From Molanna angustata (taxonomy: Eukaryota > Arthropoda > Insecta > Trichoptera > Molannidae): 64,000 bases of DNA. The notes beneath the pieces are model-generated. The model did no database searches. It had not been told where the DNA came from and saw nothing but the letters and a program-made list of their open reading frames with translations. Shown piece by piece: positions 1 through 11,599 of the stretch (positions are counted from its first letter, which is position 1; each line of letters begins with the position of its first letter). Location: the NCBI GenBank assembly GCA_963576475.1, contig OY754968.1:19888734-19952733 (forward strand), given 5' to 3'. The position numbers and the translations under genes were made by a program.

Positions 1-261
1 AATTCTGTGTTTCCACCTTCGTACAACCCGGGTCTTTTTGAAATCCGAATTAATAAACTCTTTTCTAGATTGCAAACCCCTCCCAACGCTACGTAGTGCG
101 CTTCTTCGGAAGAGTAAAATGGACCCAAATCCTAATAGCTGGCGTCCCCTACGTGGACATGTTAAAAAAATCCAATGTGCTGGTAGTTTTTCTATATCAA
201 AATATTTTTAAGTAGTTACGAAAAATTCACAATGATAAAATAAGTACCTACTTATAATCAT

Positions 262-433
262 CATCATCACTGACACTACAGTCCACTGCGGACCTTGGCC
301 TCCTCCAGAAATCGTCTCCATCTCTTCCTATCGACCGCCAGTCTTCTCCAATTTATCAGGTGCATTTCTCTTATATCGCACAGCCATCTCAACCTAGTTC
401 TGCCTCTACTTCTTCTGCCTTCGGGACAGGTAT
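262..433 (-). repeat. Truncated 3' end of a non-LTR retrotransposon (short ATG-repeat tail)
   Basis: The segment opens on the plus strand with a short ATC run followed by text parallel to the C-terminal end of the reverse-transcriptase ORF seen at 46931-47742 and 59772-60534 (the 'GxRWRRFLEEAKA' region read on the minus strand). It is a 5'-truncated LINE copy of under 200 bp in minus orientation. A clean target-site duplication could not be assigned. Confidence 0.6.
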
Positions 434-483
434 CTAATATCTACATAAGCTAAAAAATAATATGCTTCCAAAATATATGCAGA

Positions 484-690
484 TGTAATTAAATGTCAAT
501 GTTCACGCTTATCCTACAAGAGGATGTCAGGATTTTAGACTTCCAAAAACGAGATTAACAGGTACACAAAATAGTTTATACCATAAAGGTCTCAAAATAT
601 GTAATAGTTTGCCACCAAACAAAAGAAACCACAAGTCTTGTTACCTTTCGTAGGCTAGGTGCTGAATACATAGTTAAAAACTATTAATGT
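484..690 (+). repeat. CR1/L2-like LINE ORF2 C-terminal fragment
   Basis: Plus-strand reading gives a degraded C-terminal LINE motif: a Tyr-Pro-Thr-Arg stretch, then a 'GLKICNSLPPN' block like the conserved 'WNSLP' motif near the end of CR1/jockey-type ORF2 proteins, then an 'RRL-AEY-KNY' tail. It has a stop and frame breaks. A second copy lies at 11600-11765 with the same order of motifs. Confidence 0.55.
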
Positions 691-865
691 TCTCCATAGT
701 TTTACATGTTTTTTATAATTGTAATACTCTTACCATACTTCTTCTTCTTTTTATAGGTTGACACCAGATACGTATTGTTTAAAAAAAGTATTTTCATATA
801 TTTTTTGTTTATACTAGATATATAAATTTTAATATCTAAATAAAATGTACTATTATTATTACCTT

Positions 866-920
866 TTTAGGAATAGGGTCATCATCCATCCGGCAAACAT
901 GTCCAAGCCAACGTAGGCGC
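866..920 (-). repeat. LINE 3'-end remnant
   Basis: About 55 bp match the block of the 46931-47742 LINE that encodes the 'RLRWLGHVCRM' region read on the minus strand. It sits directly upstream of a SINE. It is too short to say more. Confidence 0.4.
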
Positions 921-945
921 TAAATTTTAATAATGGACTACAATA

Positions 946-1131
946 GATGGGTCGATGGCAGAGCGGTTAGCGCGCTGGGATAGTAATCCAGTGGTCGCGA
1001 GTTCGAATCCTGCCTCGACCGATTTCGTTCACCTATAGCACAAGCATTTATTTGCTTATTTTAGGGAACGTAGGAAGATGTATATGTACTTGTTTAACAA
1101 GGACATATTCATTTAAAAAAAAAAAAAAAAA
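946..1131 (+). repeat. tRNA-derived SINE with poly-A tail
   Basis: Positions 950-1020 fold like a tRNA. The first six bases pair with the last six (GGTCGA / TCGACC), the D-arm region contains an A-box-like GGCAGAGCGGTT, the anticodon stem-loop (ATAGTAA) would read AGT (Thr-like), and AGTTCGAATCC at 1000-1010 is a good RNA polymerase III B box. About 95 bp of non-tRNA body follow, ending in a run of A at about 1115-1131, which identifies a SINE rather than a working tRNA gene. The family recurs at 43733-43916 (minus) and, split by a LINE, at 59729-60625. Confidence 0.8.
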
Positions 1132-1316
1132 TTCTTTCATTGTATATTGTATATTGCATTTAGCTTATGATTATACCGTATTCTCCAGGTAAGTAATAAG
1201 TAGATTCTTTTATATATTGAAAACAAAACATTTAAAATAGCTAGAATATGTCAGCATACTGAAAGATGTCGTACAATAAATGTTTTGTCTAAATTTAAAC
1301 AAATATTTTAGATAAA

Positions 1317-1585
1317 ATATTCTTCTTCTTCAATGGTGCTTCAGTCCAAAACAAGCCGTGGCCTCCTTCAACTTCTACCTTCAAATTGGTGCATAGATAC
1401 CTAATTCTTTCCTCGGCTGCCGCACTCCAGTTAGAAACTTGCAGGAGCCTTGCCGCAGCTCTACTTGTGTCTTCCTCCATCGCGTAGGTGTTCTTCCTCT
1501 ACTTCTCCTGTCCTCACGTGGTCTTCTTTCCAAGATGTTCTTGGTCCATAACATCAAACTGTTCAACTATTCGGGGCAGAAAAAA
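1317..1585 (-). repeat. LINE reverse-transcriptase C-terminal fragment, degraded
   Basis: The minus strand reads as a broken C-terminal RT tail: an acidic-basic linker, then a Ser-Arg-Ala-Ala-Ala-Arg, Gln-Val-Ser, Trp...Glu-Arg block like the final segment in insect LINEs. TTC repeats at the start may be the 3' tail. Several frameshifts are present, so nothing is translated here. Confidence 0.5.
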
Positions 1586-3246
1586 AGGACTGATCTCCAC
1601 ACTATCCTATCCTGGCTAGCATGTTTTGTATACGAAAACAAAATATTTTAATATATTCAATAATTTGGATTTGAGGTTTTACTATGGATTACTATGGATT
1701 TTTACGTATTCTTACACTATATACATACTATCGCCATCGACAGTTGGATCTCATGTTTACATCTATAAACAAGTAATCTATGTATCAAAGTTAAAGTAAG
1801 TATTGACAATCAATTGATACAAATAATAAATAGATTCTTATTAAAAATCATCGGAGCCAAAAATTTTTCATTGAAAACTTACCAATTACTTACCAACCTG
1901 TTGTTGATGTATAATTTTCTATAGTAGGTACCTAAATACGATATTTGTTGCTTGTCCCTGTTACCTATTTAAAACTATTACCTAAGTCTACTGTGTATTG
2001 AGTTTATAGTTTTCTAGATTACGTACCTTACAACTTATCGGCAGCATACTCATAAAATATATTTGTATGATACCTACACTTATTGTTATCGCTAGTAATA
2101 CATGTTTCGTTGGAAGGAATTTCCGTATTGCAATAAATCCGCCAAGCGCACAATAATCCTACACAATCATAAATACCTACCTAACTACGAGTTGATACAT
2201 AGGTACATGAATAGTTGATTAATAACTGAATTGTCTCAGACTCCCGAGCGAAAGGTCCCGGAATCGATTCCCTATGATTTGATGGTGATGATGATGATTT
2301 GTTTAGTCTCCAGAATGTGGCAACCTGTCATCGGGCGCGTGTTCAAATATTATTTGACATATTAACAGTTAGTTGCTCGAGAAACAATACTTACAATAGA
2401 AATAAAATAAATAAGTTCCATCATATTTTTATTACCTATAGCCCCTATATAGGTACTCGTCACATATTTAATTTTTAGACACACTTATAATAAGAAATGA
2501 TTCCACATTGCCACTGTGTTATAATGAATAAAAAACTTAACTCAATTACTCGCTTAATTTATTCAAAGTGACTTTTGATCTCGTTCATTCGAGGGAATAC
2601 CTTGCTTATCAAATCAACACAATAATCATTTGACTCATAGGTACTAATAATGTATCGACATAGCATAGCAGATATGAAAAGTTAAAACTGCTTTCACAAT
2701 ATCAATTTATTATATAAATTTCACGTGAGATATTTGAAAATTTCTGATTACAGGTACTAAATTATATTATTTTTATAAATTCAAATTTCTATGTACTAAG
2801 AGGTGCATAGAAATTCGACCGTAGTTCAGTAATGTTTCAAATTTGAAAATTCATTAGATATAAATTATCTATGATATAAAACATCTTGGTTTTCATCAAG
2901 AGGTACAAAGTTTTCTTTTCACATATTTTAAAGTGTAATTGTCTAAGTGATATTTATATGGTTTCAAAGTAGATTATGTATTTTTCTTTATCATGTTCTG
3001 TATTTGAATTTAACACAACTGCATTTGACATTAGCAGTACGAAAGTAAACAAACTATGGATTCACGTAAAATGTTCTTTTTATTTGATTTAATGTATTTG
3101 TATTAACACATTAATCTGTATTAATTATAACTCTGCACTTCTCCGTATAAATTTTTATTGGAAATATACCAAATCTAAACTCCTAATAAGTTTGCACAGT
3201 TTGCTTAAAATGGGGTCCGAATAGTAAATAATTACAGTCCGAAGTC
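1586..3246. other. AT-rich intergenic DNA with short repeat scraps
   Basis: No coding exon was recognised. Two scraps are visible. About 1705-1770 is a minus-strand piece of the repeat family that is complete at 63107-63980 (shared 'CGACAGTTGGATCTCATG'). About 2228-2345 is a worn tRNA-derived SINE with a CCGGAATCGATTCC B-box-like stretch and the tail phrase 'AGAATGTGGCAACCTGTCAT', also seen at 19655 and 40848. Confidence 0.6.
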
Positions 3247-3602
3247 TTAATATCATTGATTTATATGTACATACTACGAACACATATAGATTAATATCAT
3301 TGATTTATATGTACATACTACGAACACATATAGATTAATATCATTGATTTATATGTACATACTACGAACACATATAGATTAATATCATTGATTTATATGT
3401 ACATACTACGAACACATATAGATTAATATCATTGATTTATATGTACATACTACGAACACATATAGATTAATATCATTGATTTATATGTACATACTACGAA
3501 CACATATAGATTAATATCATTGATTTATATGTACATACTACGAACACATATAGATTAATATCATTGATTTATATGTACATACTACGAACACATATAGATT
3601 AA
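3247..3602. repeat. Minisatellite: eight 44-bp units
   Basis: Eight consecutive copies of a 44-bp unit run from 3247 to 3598, followed by the first bases of a ninth. I see no differences between the copies, which points to recent amplification or homogenisation. Each unit starts TTAATATCATTGATTTATAT and carries one TACGAACAC block. No gene is adjacent. Confidence 0.95.
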
Positions 3603-4087
3603 TCAAAAACGATGTTAAATTTATTCGAACTTGGAAGTTTTGACAGTTGACCGAACAAAAGACGAAAAAAACTGCCTTAAATATAATGATACATTTTACA
3701 ATAAATCAATACAGAGATGGTGATATTCTGCAAAAAATAAAATAAGGGGTCTAGTATCAGCGAATTGTCATAAAATGTGATCCCTTATTAATAGTTTTGC
3801 TATAGGATTTAATTTTTTTGTAACAAATAATGTCACAATTCGCTCATTCTAGTCCCTTAAGAGCTTAATGGGAATTCCTTGACCCTATATTTATTGACAT
3901 TGGCGTTGTATTAGAAGGTGCTCAGGTCCTTGATGATATGTTTACTATAGGTATTTTTATTTACAATCTACAAGCAAGTAGCTCATTATTGGTATCAATT
4001 GATTAGTAAAGAATATCATTAACCAGTTTCTTTGATAAACTAGCTTTATTGCCACCAATTGCAATTTTGATGTGTCGATATCAATCA

Positions 4088-4660
4088 GCTGTTTGGAGCT
4101 CTCAGACCAGTAATGTCCTATCCAAGCATCTCAAAGGAAGCCAAAATTGCAGTACATAATGCAATCGTAGTGCCCACTTTGATGTATGCCAGTGAAACAT
4201 GGACGTGGCAAAAGACGCATGAAAATAGAATAAATGCTGTGGAAATGAGATCACTAAGAAGAGTATGTAATAGAACGATATATGATAGAATAAAAAATGA
4301 GGACATAAGGAGGGAATGCAAGATGAAGAAGGGTATTATAAGTTAAATGAAAGTGAATTCCTTGAGGTGGTTTGGACATATTGAAAGAATGAATGATGAA
4401 CGACTGACCAAAAAATATACATGGGTGTAAGAGATGGAGTGAATAGCAGGGGCCGCCCCAGAAAGGGATGGCATGACTATGTGAATGATATTTTGAAAGA
4501 AAGAAATATAAGAAGCTTGAATAATCGACGAGCATGTATGAGACGATGCATGGATGTAAAAGAATCTAGGAATGTGTGCAAAAATAGAGGAGTATGGCGC
4601 TCGGTTCTCTCTGCTTACCCCGTAAGGGATATGGCGTGATGGTATGTATGTATTATGTAT
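4088..4660 (+). mobile_element. 5'-truncated non-LTR retrotransposon with 11-bp target-site duplication
   Basis: The copy encodes the C-terminal part of the same reverse transcriptase as the minus-strand element at 29194-30276, with shared blocks such as 'YASETWTWQK', 'RGRPRKGWHD', 'WRSVLSAYPVRDMA'. It ends in a short GTAT repeat tail. One in-frame stop (after about residue 77 of the visible frame) and a frameshift near 4420 show it is dead. The 11-bp direct repeat GATATCAATCA flanks it at 4077-4087 and 4661-4671, which fixes both ends. Confidence 0.88.
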
Positions 4661-4683
4661 GATATCAATCATCCACATTTTTT

Positions 4684-5234
4684 ACTCCTCACTAACCCAA
4701 GGGGATATAGTAGGGAGTTATGATTTCGCAATTTTCAGGGTATTTTTTTTTGCAGATTATCAACTAGTATCATGCTGAGATTGTAATCTGAAAGTTTCAT
4801 CACAATGTATATGTGTGTGTGTGTGTGTACTAAATGCTATGTGCTATGTACGGCGTGTTAATTTTTACTTTATCGATTATAGACTAAAGTAGGTACTAAT
4901 TCGATTATTTTCAAATTTTGCAAATATGTAGGTATATCTAATACTCGCTTAGATCCCATTAGATTTAAAGGATATCTGAATAGTGCTTCTCAATTTTTTT
5001 AACTGTCAAATATTTCAAAGTGACTCCAAGTTCAGGAAATTTAAAATTTGATATTTTTATTTTCAAATTGATAAAAAGACACATCACTTTTATTAAATGG
5101 CATTGAAGAGTTATCAAGTTTTCATAATAAAATATTTAAATAAAAAACAATTTATCAAACTCATTTCATGAAAATGCTGAATATTTTCCATACAAAATTT
5201 GAATAATTTATAGAATGACTTGTTAGTGAGGAGT
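4684..5234. mobile_element. Non-autonomous DNA element with 13-bp inverted termini
   Basis: ACTCCTCACTAAC at 4684-4696 is matched exactly in reverse complement by 5222-5234. No transposase frame lies between them. Just outside the right terminus is a block (5234-5262) that is the reverse complement of the 'GAGTGGGTTGTGGCCAACAC' sequence next to the related elements at 6285 and 56030, so this is probably a relative of that family. No target duplication could be assigned. Confidence 0.55.
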
Positions 5235-5262
5235 TTAGCGTTGGCCACAACCCACTCGTTTT

Positions 5263-6254
5263 TTTTTTTTTTTTTCATAAAATGATGCACGATATATAAA
5301 ATAATTGGTAACTTTTATTGTTTACGATCCCTAAGTATATATAGTGTTCATTATCGGTGATAATTTTGATAATATATAAATATCTTTAAAATCTAATAAT
5401 TGTTTTATTCAAAATGTTATTAATAGGCTACTAGTATAGTAGTATGTATACTGCGTGTAGACGATAAATATTATAAAGTGCTCCTGATAAATAGCGAGAC
5501 TATTCATAAGTACCTAGATAGGTAGATTATTTTTAATCACGCAACATTGACCGCTGTTTTTAGCATCCGTTGTGTATCTCATTAGTTATGTATAATATAT
5601 ACATACCTAGATAAAGGGTACTCCCCAAAATGATTCATTCTCAAAATATCGACGGCCAAACAAACATAATTACACTACATTATTTAATATTTAATGGGAG
5701 TTCCCCGAGCTGTGTCTTGCTTGCTATAACAATTTTTATTGTTAATTATTGGAAAGCTTTGAGAAAGGCAGGGGATAGAAGCATCTGGAAGAGGTCTGTC
5801 GGAAAGGTAACGAAAGTCTTCCAAGATAAACACGACCTTCAGGAATGCATGGGGAGCTTGATTATACCTTGGGAAAACTCTTAGCCAAAGTTTTTGTTAC
5901 AATTCTCTGAGGTGATGTGGCTCCTTTTTATCTGATAACACAGTAGGTGTAGAAATACAAAAGTGTCAAGGTGTTGTAATTATTTCTAGTCTTTTTTCGC
6001 AATTTTTAGCAAAATCTAGCTTTTATGTAAAAAATAAAAACAAAGAAACTAACTTAAAATAGACACCAATATCATGGGAAATTTTAGCTTCTCTGAATGA
6101 TACGAGTAATAATATGAATATATCGGTACACTTCTCTCGATATTGAGGGAATCCCCTATAAAGGGAAATATTATTTTATCTTGTGCAAGAGCACGCGATT
6201 CATTTATAAGTTGAATTCGTTTTGTATATACATTAATATTTATAGAAGCATTGA
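5263..6254. other. Intergenic, no recognised gene
   Basis: A short plus-strand open frame at 5630-5884 has no recognisable domain. Its end ('RSIWKR' followed by 'VTKVF') faintly resembles a LINE C-terminus. The rest is AT-rich. Confidence 0.4.
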
Positions 6255-6509
6255 GTAAAACGAGTGGGTTGTAGCCAACACTAAACTCTCCACACCATAG
6301 TGTTAATTTTTTTATCTTGAAAGGTTGACAATCTCTAAATGCATTTTTATGGAGTAGGTACATTTCTATTAAATTCTTAAACAAATGTAAGTTTCCCAGA
6401 GGGCAAAAGTTTTTACAATGCACCATACACACAAAAACATTGTCACGAAACTCATAGTATGCACTTACCTACTACATGATACCTGTTGAAAAATTACATT
6501 ACTAGCAAG

Positions 6510-6605
6510 ATAAGCATGTATGAGACATTGCAACAATGTTGATGAGGCGATGTATAGAAGAATGTGGTGTTCGGTTCTCACTGCCTACCCCTTAAGGAAG
6601 ATAGA
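6510..6605 (+). repeat. Fossil LINE 3' end inside repeat R2
   Basis: The segment resembles the last 90 bp of the LINE ORF at 4088-4660: Cys-rich 'MRRCM' region, then the sequence for 'SVL-AYP', with decay. The same fossil occurs at the same place in the second R2 copy (56262-56368), so it was part of the element before that copy spread. Confidence 0.6.
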
Positions 6606-7206
6606 AATGGAGAGTAAAAAATACACTTGTCTATAGAGACACATACAATATCAATATGAAGTTGATCACTCAATTTTCCCATACAGAAGCTATTTTACTG
6701 AAGCTGTAGGTGTATACATTTTTCATACAAATATGAAATTTATTTTACATTGATATGGCAGAATGTGGATTTTTTTTAAATTTTGACAATCCTTGAATGC
6801 ATTTTTGATGAGTATATTTTTATTGTATCAAAATTTCAAACAGTATAAAAATACCTCGATTTTCCAGACCGTGAGAGCATTTTGAAAATATGGACAGATG
6901 AAATCATAGAGAAGTAATTAACGGATATTTATGGTAAACTAATCAAATCTTAGTGTATGCACTTTACATATATGATGTTAATATGAAGTCAATCGGACTT
7001 ATAATAGTTTGGGCTGTAGAAAGAACACAAAAAAACAACGTAAATGATGAATTCATAGAGATGTGCTCTAGGTCTATGCACACAATATGATGTTAATAGT
7101 ATGAAGTCGATCGGACTGATAATTTGGGTTGTAGAGAGGACACAAAAAGGATAATCCGTACATACAAACACATCATGACGAAACTCATAGTGTGCACTCT
7201 CTACAT

Positions 7207-7962
7207 CAGGAGTGTCAAACTCAATTTTGCAGAGGGCGGTATATTAAATTTAGAATGTATAGGCGGGCCAGAATCATATAAAAAATGTACTGAATTATTA
7301 TAACATTTTATTTATTTAATTATATAGTATACAATATACGGTTGTTAAAAATCATATCAAAGTTATAAAAGACGGTAGGTACCTACCTAATTATTTTGAG
7401 CTCGAGGATCCAGATACCTGACTTCTCTTGTTATTGACAAGCTCATTGATGTCAGGTATCATATTCGTTGTAATTGTTTTAAGAATTGATTGGAGATGTT
7501 CATCTGTAAGTATTGAGCGATGTTTGTTCTTATTTATTTTCATGACGGAAAACATCTTCTCACATAAATAGGTGCTACCAAACATGCACAGAATGCGTGC
7601 TGCATGCTTTTTTAAATTCCGGGTAGTTATCCAAACTCTTGAAATATTGTGTATTAAATTTAAGATCGTTAACCTCTTTAAATTATTCTTTCAAAATACT
7701 GTCCGATTGTAGATCTATCAACTCCATTTGCAAATGAACTGTTTCCGCTTGTTGCTAAATAGACATATGTATATGCTTGTTGTTAGATAGACATCTCTCT
7801 CGCTTGTCTAGGCACGCGCTGCCCTTGAATTTACTTATAAATGTAGTGTACGTATTTCAAAACTTCCGTAAAGGAATCGAGTGAAGTCTAAAAGCTCTAA
7901 AAAAACATGATTCTTCTTTCTGATACATATTGCGATCGCGGGCCGTATCTTTGACATAACTG
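7207..7962 (-). mobile_element. Internally deleted hAT transposon (GTF2IRD2/ZMYM-like transposase relic)
   Basis: The ends are CAGGAGTGTCAAACTC and, in reverse complement, CAGTTATGTCAAAG, a typical hAT terminal pattern. The perfect 8-bp duplication CTCTACAT lies at 7199-7206 and 7963-7970. On the minus strand 7391-7585 encodes the C-terminal hAT dimerisation segment ('FGSTYLCEKMFSVMKINK', 'HRSILTDEHLQSIL'), as found in transposases related to vertebrate GTF2IRD2. Only this 64-residue piece is open and the catalytic core is missing. The element once encoded a cut-and-paste transposase and is now inert. Confidence 0.88.
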
Positions 7963-8062
7963 CTCTACATGATACCCATTGAGAATTTGATGTAAAAAAA
8001 TATGCTCAAAAATTGTGATATCGTGACTCTGCACTATCCCATAGTGTTGAGAGTAAAAAAAT

Positions 8063-8718
8063 CACATATATTTATTCTAAGCATTTGTATCAATGAATCA
8101 TACTTTTACCAATGAGTATGCAATACCTACACAATTATGTAGTTATTATCTTTCCTAGACAGTATGAACTTATTTATAACCTATCATGCGAGCTAATGAG
8201 CAATGACCCTTGTAGTAAGTTTATTGTTTATGAAGCACATGATGATGAATCAATTTATTATATTAACCGCAAAAATAATCACATCGCAATGTAGTACATA
8301 TTTGTTTTATAAATCACGTATCAAAGTAGATTATGTCGTTAATTGACAATCTATATCTTTTGTAATTACCAGGTCACGACGAAATTTATTTTTATTTATT
8401 TATTTGGCTCGATACCTACATAATTACACTATACATAATACAGCGTTAAGTACCTACTTATAACAACAAAATAATTTCAAGATTACAATGATAATATATC
8501 CTTAATTTAATGCTAGGTTACTTTTAAATGTTTACAGTAAGCTGGTACAAGCAAAAATACTCCAGGATACATAATTAAAATAAGAACATAAAATTCTGAA
8601 TTATTTTTATATTGTCTCATTGGACGTCCAACTAGGTGAACCTGTTTTAGGACGTCCGATATATAGATACGATTTGTAGGTATCAATGACTTAACCAATT
8701 TAAGATGTTTAAAAACTT
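8063..8718. other. Intergenic, no recognised gene
   Basis: AT-rich sequence. A 60-codon plus-strand frame at 8112-8294 has no recognisable motif and no splice context. Nothing else is supported. Confidence 0.4.
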
Positions 8719-8719
8719 C

Positions 8720-9012
8720 TTCTTCTTCTTCTCAGCCCAATCCCGTCCACTCCTAGACGAAGGCCTCGTCCATCTCCTTCCACGCCACTCTATCCTGTGC
8801 TTTGAGCAACCAATTGACACCAGCATGACGGCTGATGTCATCTCTCCATCTCATTGGCGGTCTTCCAACACCTCTGACTGTCGTTCTCGGTCTCCAAGCC
8901 AACACTATCCTTGGCCATCGGTCTTCGGGGTATCTAGCCACGTGGCCCGCCCATCAGGGTAAGAATGCGGTGGACGACATCAACCAATTTCGTTCTTTCC
9001 CTGATGGTGTCG
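8720..9012 (-). mobile_element. 5'-truncated LINE 3' fragment
   Basis: The minus strand encodes the tail of a reverse transcriptase, including 'WRPRTTVRGVGRPPMRWRDD' and 'QDRVAWKEMDEAFVEEW', a standard C-terminal pattern of insect non-LTR elements, though of a different family from 46931-47742. It ends in a TTC repeat (GAA on the coding strand). The 11-bp string TTTAAAAACTT occurs at both edges (about 8709-8719 and 9019-9029) and is a plausible target duplication. Confidence 0.7.
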
Positions 9013-9029
9013 TATAAACTTTAAAAACT

Positions 9030-10029
9030 TTAAAACCTTAGTAAACCTTTAAACTTAGTAAATAAAAATTATTAATGAATATATTATTATGAATGAAACA
9101 ATTATTAATAGGTAATATTAAAATATGTACAATTTAACATGGGTGATAATATATTTATTTAAAAAGTGTGATAAGACACTTAGAATTTGTAAAAGTCGAA
9201 AAGAGTTGCTAGACACAAAATCTTCTGAGAAATGTTGAAAATAGTACTTTTTTAGAATCACTGTTGAACTTAATTACACCAGAAGCCTTATTCCCTTTTT
9301 CATAATGCAAATTTCTAATGACAATAATTAGAAAACAAAAGTTTTGACTCTAGGTAGGTACCGTTTGAAATGTCACTATAACCGGTATTGTTTTATCAAA
9401 GACCACGTTCTGATGATGGTCGCCAATAGACCGATAATGATAAGTGACATTTATCAATCAACTAAACATTTGACATTTATTAAAAATAAAAGTGAAAGGA
9501 AACCTTCAGTAATTTTTACTGCAGTCAATCATGGAGTTTCATCGAGAAATGTCAATCGACAAATTAAATAAAATCTTTTATTTAAATAAAATAAAAACTA
9601 TTATACTTCTACAATATTGCCCCATACAAAAGTTTCCACACTTAATGGGGCAATAAAATTAAATTGTCATTTTGAATCGTAATTTTAAAATGTTGGTACT
9701 TTTTTATTTCTGTAAAATAAAATTAAAAAAATAATTGTTTGTAAACAGGACAACCGTTTTACCTGAAGCATTTTCAACTAGTTGCGTACATACATGTTAT
9801 AGATATTACTTATATAGCTACTGATACATCAGAATACAAATCAACAAAAGAAAAAAGGGGTGGGTATTTATTACCTATTTTAAAAATTAAATTTACCAAA
9901 TAAACACTCTGTGTAAAAAAAAGTGTATATTTTTCGCTATAAGATAAGGAAACTTTCCCAAAGACCGAATAATATGCAGTGTTTTGTTCTCTATTTTTTT
10001 ATTTTTTCATGTAAGTATATTTTTTATAA
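9030..10029. other. Intergenic, no recognised gene
   Basis: AT-rich. A 75-codon plus frame at 9344-9571 has no recognisable domain and no support from flanking splice sites. A run of A and T homopolymers follows. Confidence 0.4.
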
Positions 10030-10215
10030 AACTTGTGTTATAAAAAAAAGTAGGTAATAAGACTTGTGTTATAAGAAAAGTAATAATACCTACTTTTGTT
10101 ATATAAAAAAAGAATACGACTTGTGTTATAAGAAAAGTAATAAGGCTTGTGTTGTAAGAAAAGGAATAATACTTGTGTTATTTAAGAAATGGTATACGAC
10201 TTTGGTTATGAGAAA
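10030..10215. repeat. Imperfect tandem repeat, unit about 30-34 bp
   Basis: Five to six loose copies of a phrase containing CTTGTGTTATAAGAAAAG are arranged head to tail, with AATA spacers. The open frame that crosses it is a by-product of the repeat. Confidence 0.75.
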
Positions 10216-10737
10216 AAGAATTAGACTAGTGAGCCTACACATGAATAGTTTATATTTAGTGCCTCCCATTTATCTTCTCCCGGTCATTTTGCACATTTTC
10301 AACATATAAACCTATTTACAAACAATTTCAAATTTACGATCCATTAAATAGCAGACCGAATTTTCCCCTATAAATGTTGTATAAGTACCAAAACGTGCAT
10401 GTGTAGGTACATCACCTCTATCTGACGTATTATTTGCGGAAACAAATATGAATAAACAATGGCAATGAACAAATGGAATAACTAGTGATGACCTCAAACG
10501 GAAATAATTTATAGAATGCGAATAAATAGTGTTATTTGATGTTGTCATCTTTCCCACAAATACCTCAATTATTGTTCCCTAGTAAGAGTTGGTGACCGGA
10601 CCATTTTCCTGCCTATATCCTTGCTCTAATAACAATTCTTAAAAATGCAATTGTTGGTATTGCAAATTGCCTTTGCGTAGCTATCTACGTGAAAATCGCA
10701 CGCATACTTTGAAATTCTAAGATCCGCCGTGTTACTT

Positions 10738-11165
10738 TTTAGTATGAATATTTTTTCTGTACATTTTAGTATGGATATTTTTTTCTGTACATTTTTAGTA
10801 TGGCTGTTTTTTTTCTGTAGGTACATATAAAGTATGGATATTTTTTCTGTACATACATTTTTAGAATGGATATTTTTTTCTGTACATTTAAAGTATGGCT
10901 GTTTTTTTCTGTACATTTTTAGTATGGATATTTTTTTCTGTGCAATTTTAGTATGGCTGTTTTTTTCTGTACATTTTTAGTATGGCTGTTTTTTCTGTAC
11001 ATTTTTAATGTAGATATTTTTTTTCTGTACATTTTTAGTATGGATATATACTAAAAATGTATATATACTAAAAATATATCCATACTCTACATTTTTAGTA
11101 TGGATATATTTTTCTCTACATTTTTAGTATGGATATTTTTTTCTGTACATTTTTGTATGGGTATT
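10738..11165. repeat. Imperfect minisatellite, unit about 28-31 bp, over a dozen copies
   Basis: The phrase TAGTATGGATATTTTTTTCT, followed by GTACATTTT, recurs from about 10738 to 11165. Variants have GGCTG in place of GGATA, and one copy is inverted near 11045-11090. The minus-strand frame of 96 codons here is only the translated repeat. Confidence 0.85.
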
Positions 11166-11599
11166 TTAGTATAGGCACCTACTACCAACTCTACATACCG
11201 CGAAGCGGTATTTACCTAATATAACTCGCTTTTGAAAGGGGGTGGGGACTTGCGTCACGAACCCTTAATAACGTGGGCCCACAGAGTACTACGTGGGCCC
11301 ATAACCATTTCCTCATAGCATACGAAAGAATGAATACAATTATGTATTAATAAAAATATAAAAAATAGGTAGGTACTATATATAATTAACTCATATTTGA
11401 TTGATAGTAAAAATGTTTTTTAATCATCGTCTTAATCAAACTTTATTGCATACTTCTCGAGAAATTTCATTGTATACCTACTCCAACACAGAAAAAATGA
11501 AAAAAAATATATTGTATTTAAGCTTAGCTTTCATACAGGCGCAGCGTACGATCCAATGCGCGCGCATGAGTTCCTATATAATGAATACCAACTTAAATC
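11166..11599. other. Intergenic; short palindromic GC pocket
   Basis: About 11195-11300 is richer in GC than its surroundings and carries ACGTGGGCCCA twice (11272-11282 and 11290-11300). The frame at 11401-11607 has no recognised product. Confidence 0.4.

Larger units (their letters stand above)
6255..8062. mobile_element. Repeat family R2, copy 1 (non-autonomous DNA element), interrupted by a hAT copy
   Basis: Terminal inverted sequences ACTCTCCACACCATAG (6285-6300) and the reverse complement of ACTCTCAACACTATGG (about 8039-8054) bound the copy. It is collinear with copy 2 at 56001-56950, including an internal fossil of a LINE 3' end (about 6510-6605 here, 56262-56368 there). The hAT insertion at 7207-7962 is absent from copy 2. 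No transposase belonging to R2 itself was recognised. Confidence 0.75.

Noticed and set aside
950..1020. Possible tRNA-Thr(AGT) gene
   Set aside because: The cloverleaf is plausible, but the seventh acceptor pair fails and a shared SINE body with poly-A follows, as in the other copies. A SINE head is the simpler reading.
10626..10916. 96-codon minus frame with repeated Cys-Thr-Glu-Lys
   Set aside because: It is the reverse translation of the 28-31 bp tandem array and has no start context or homologous domain.
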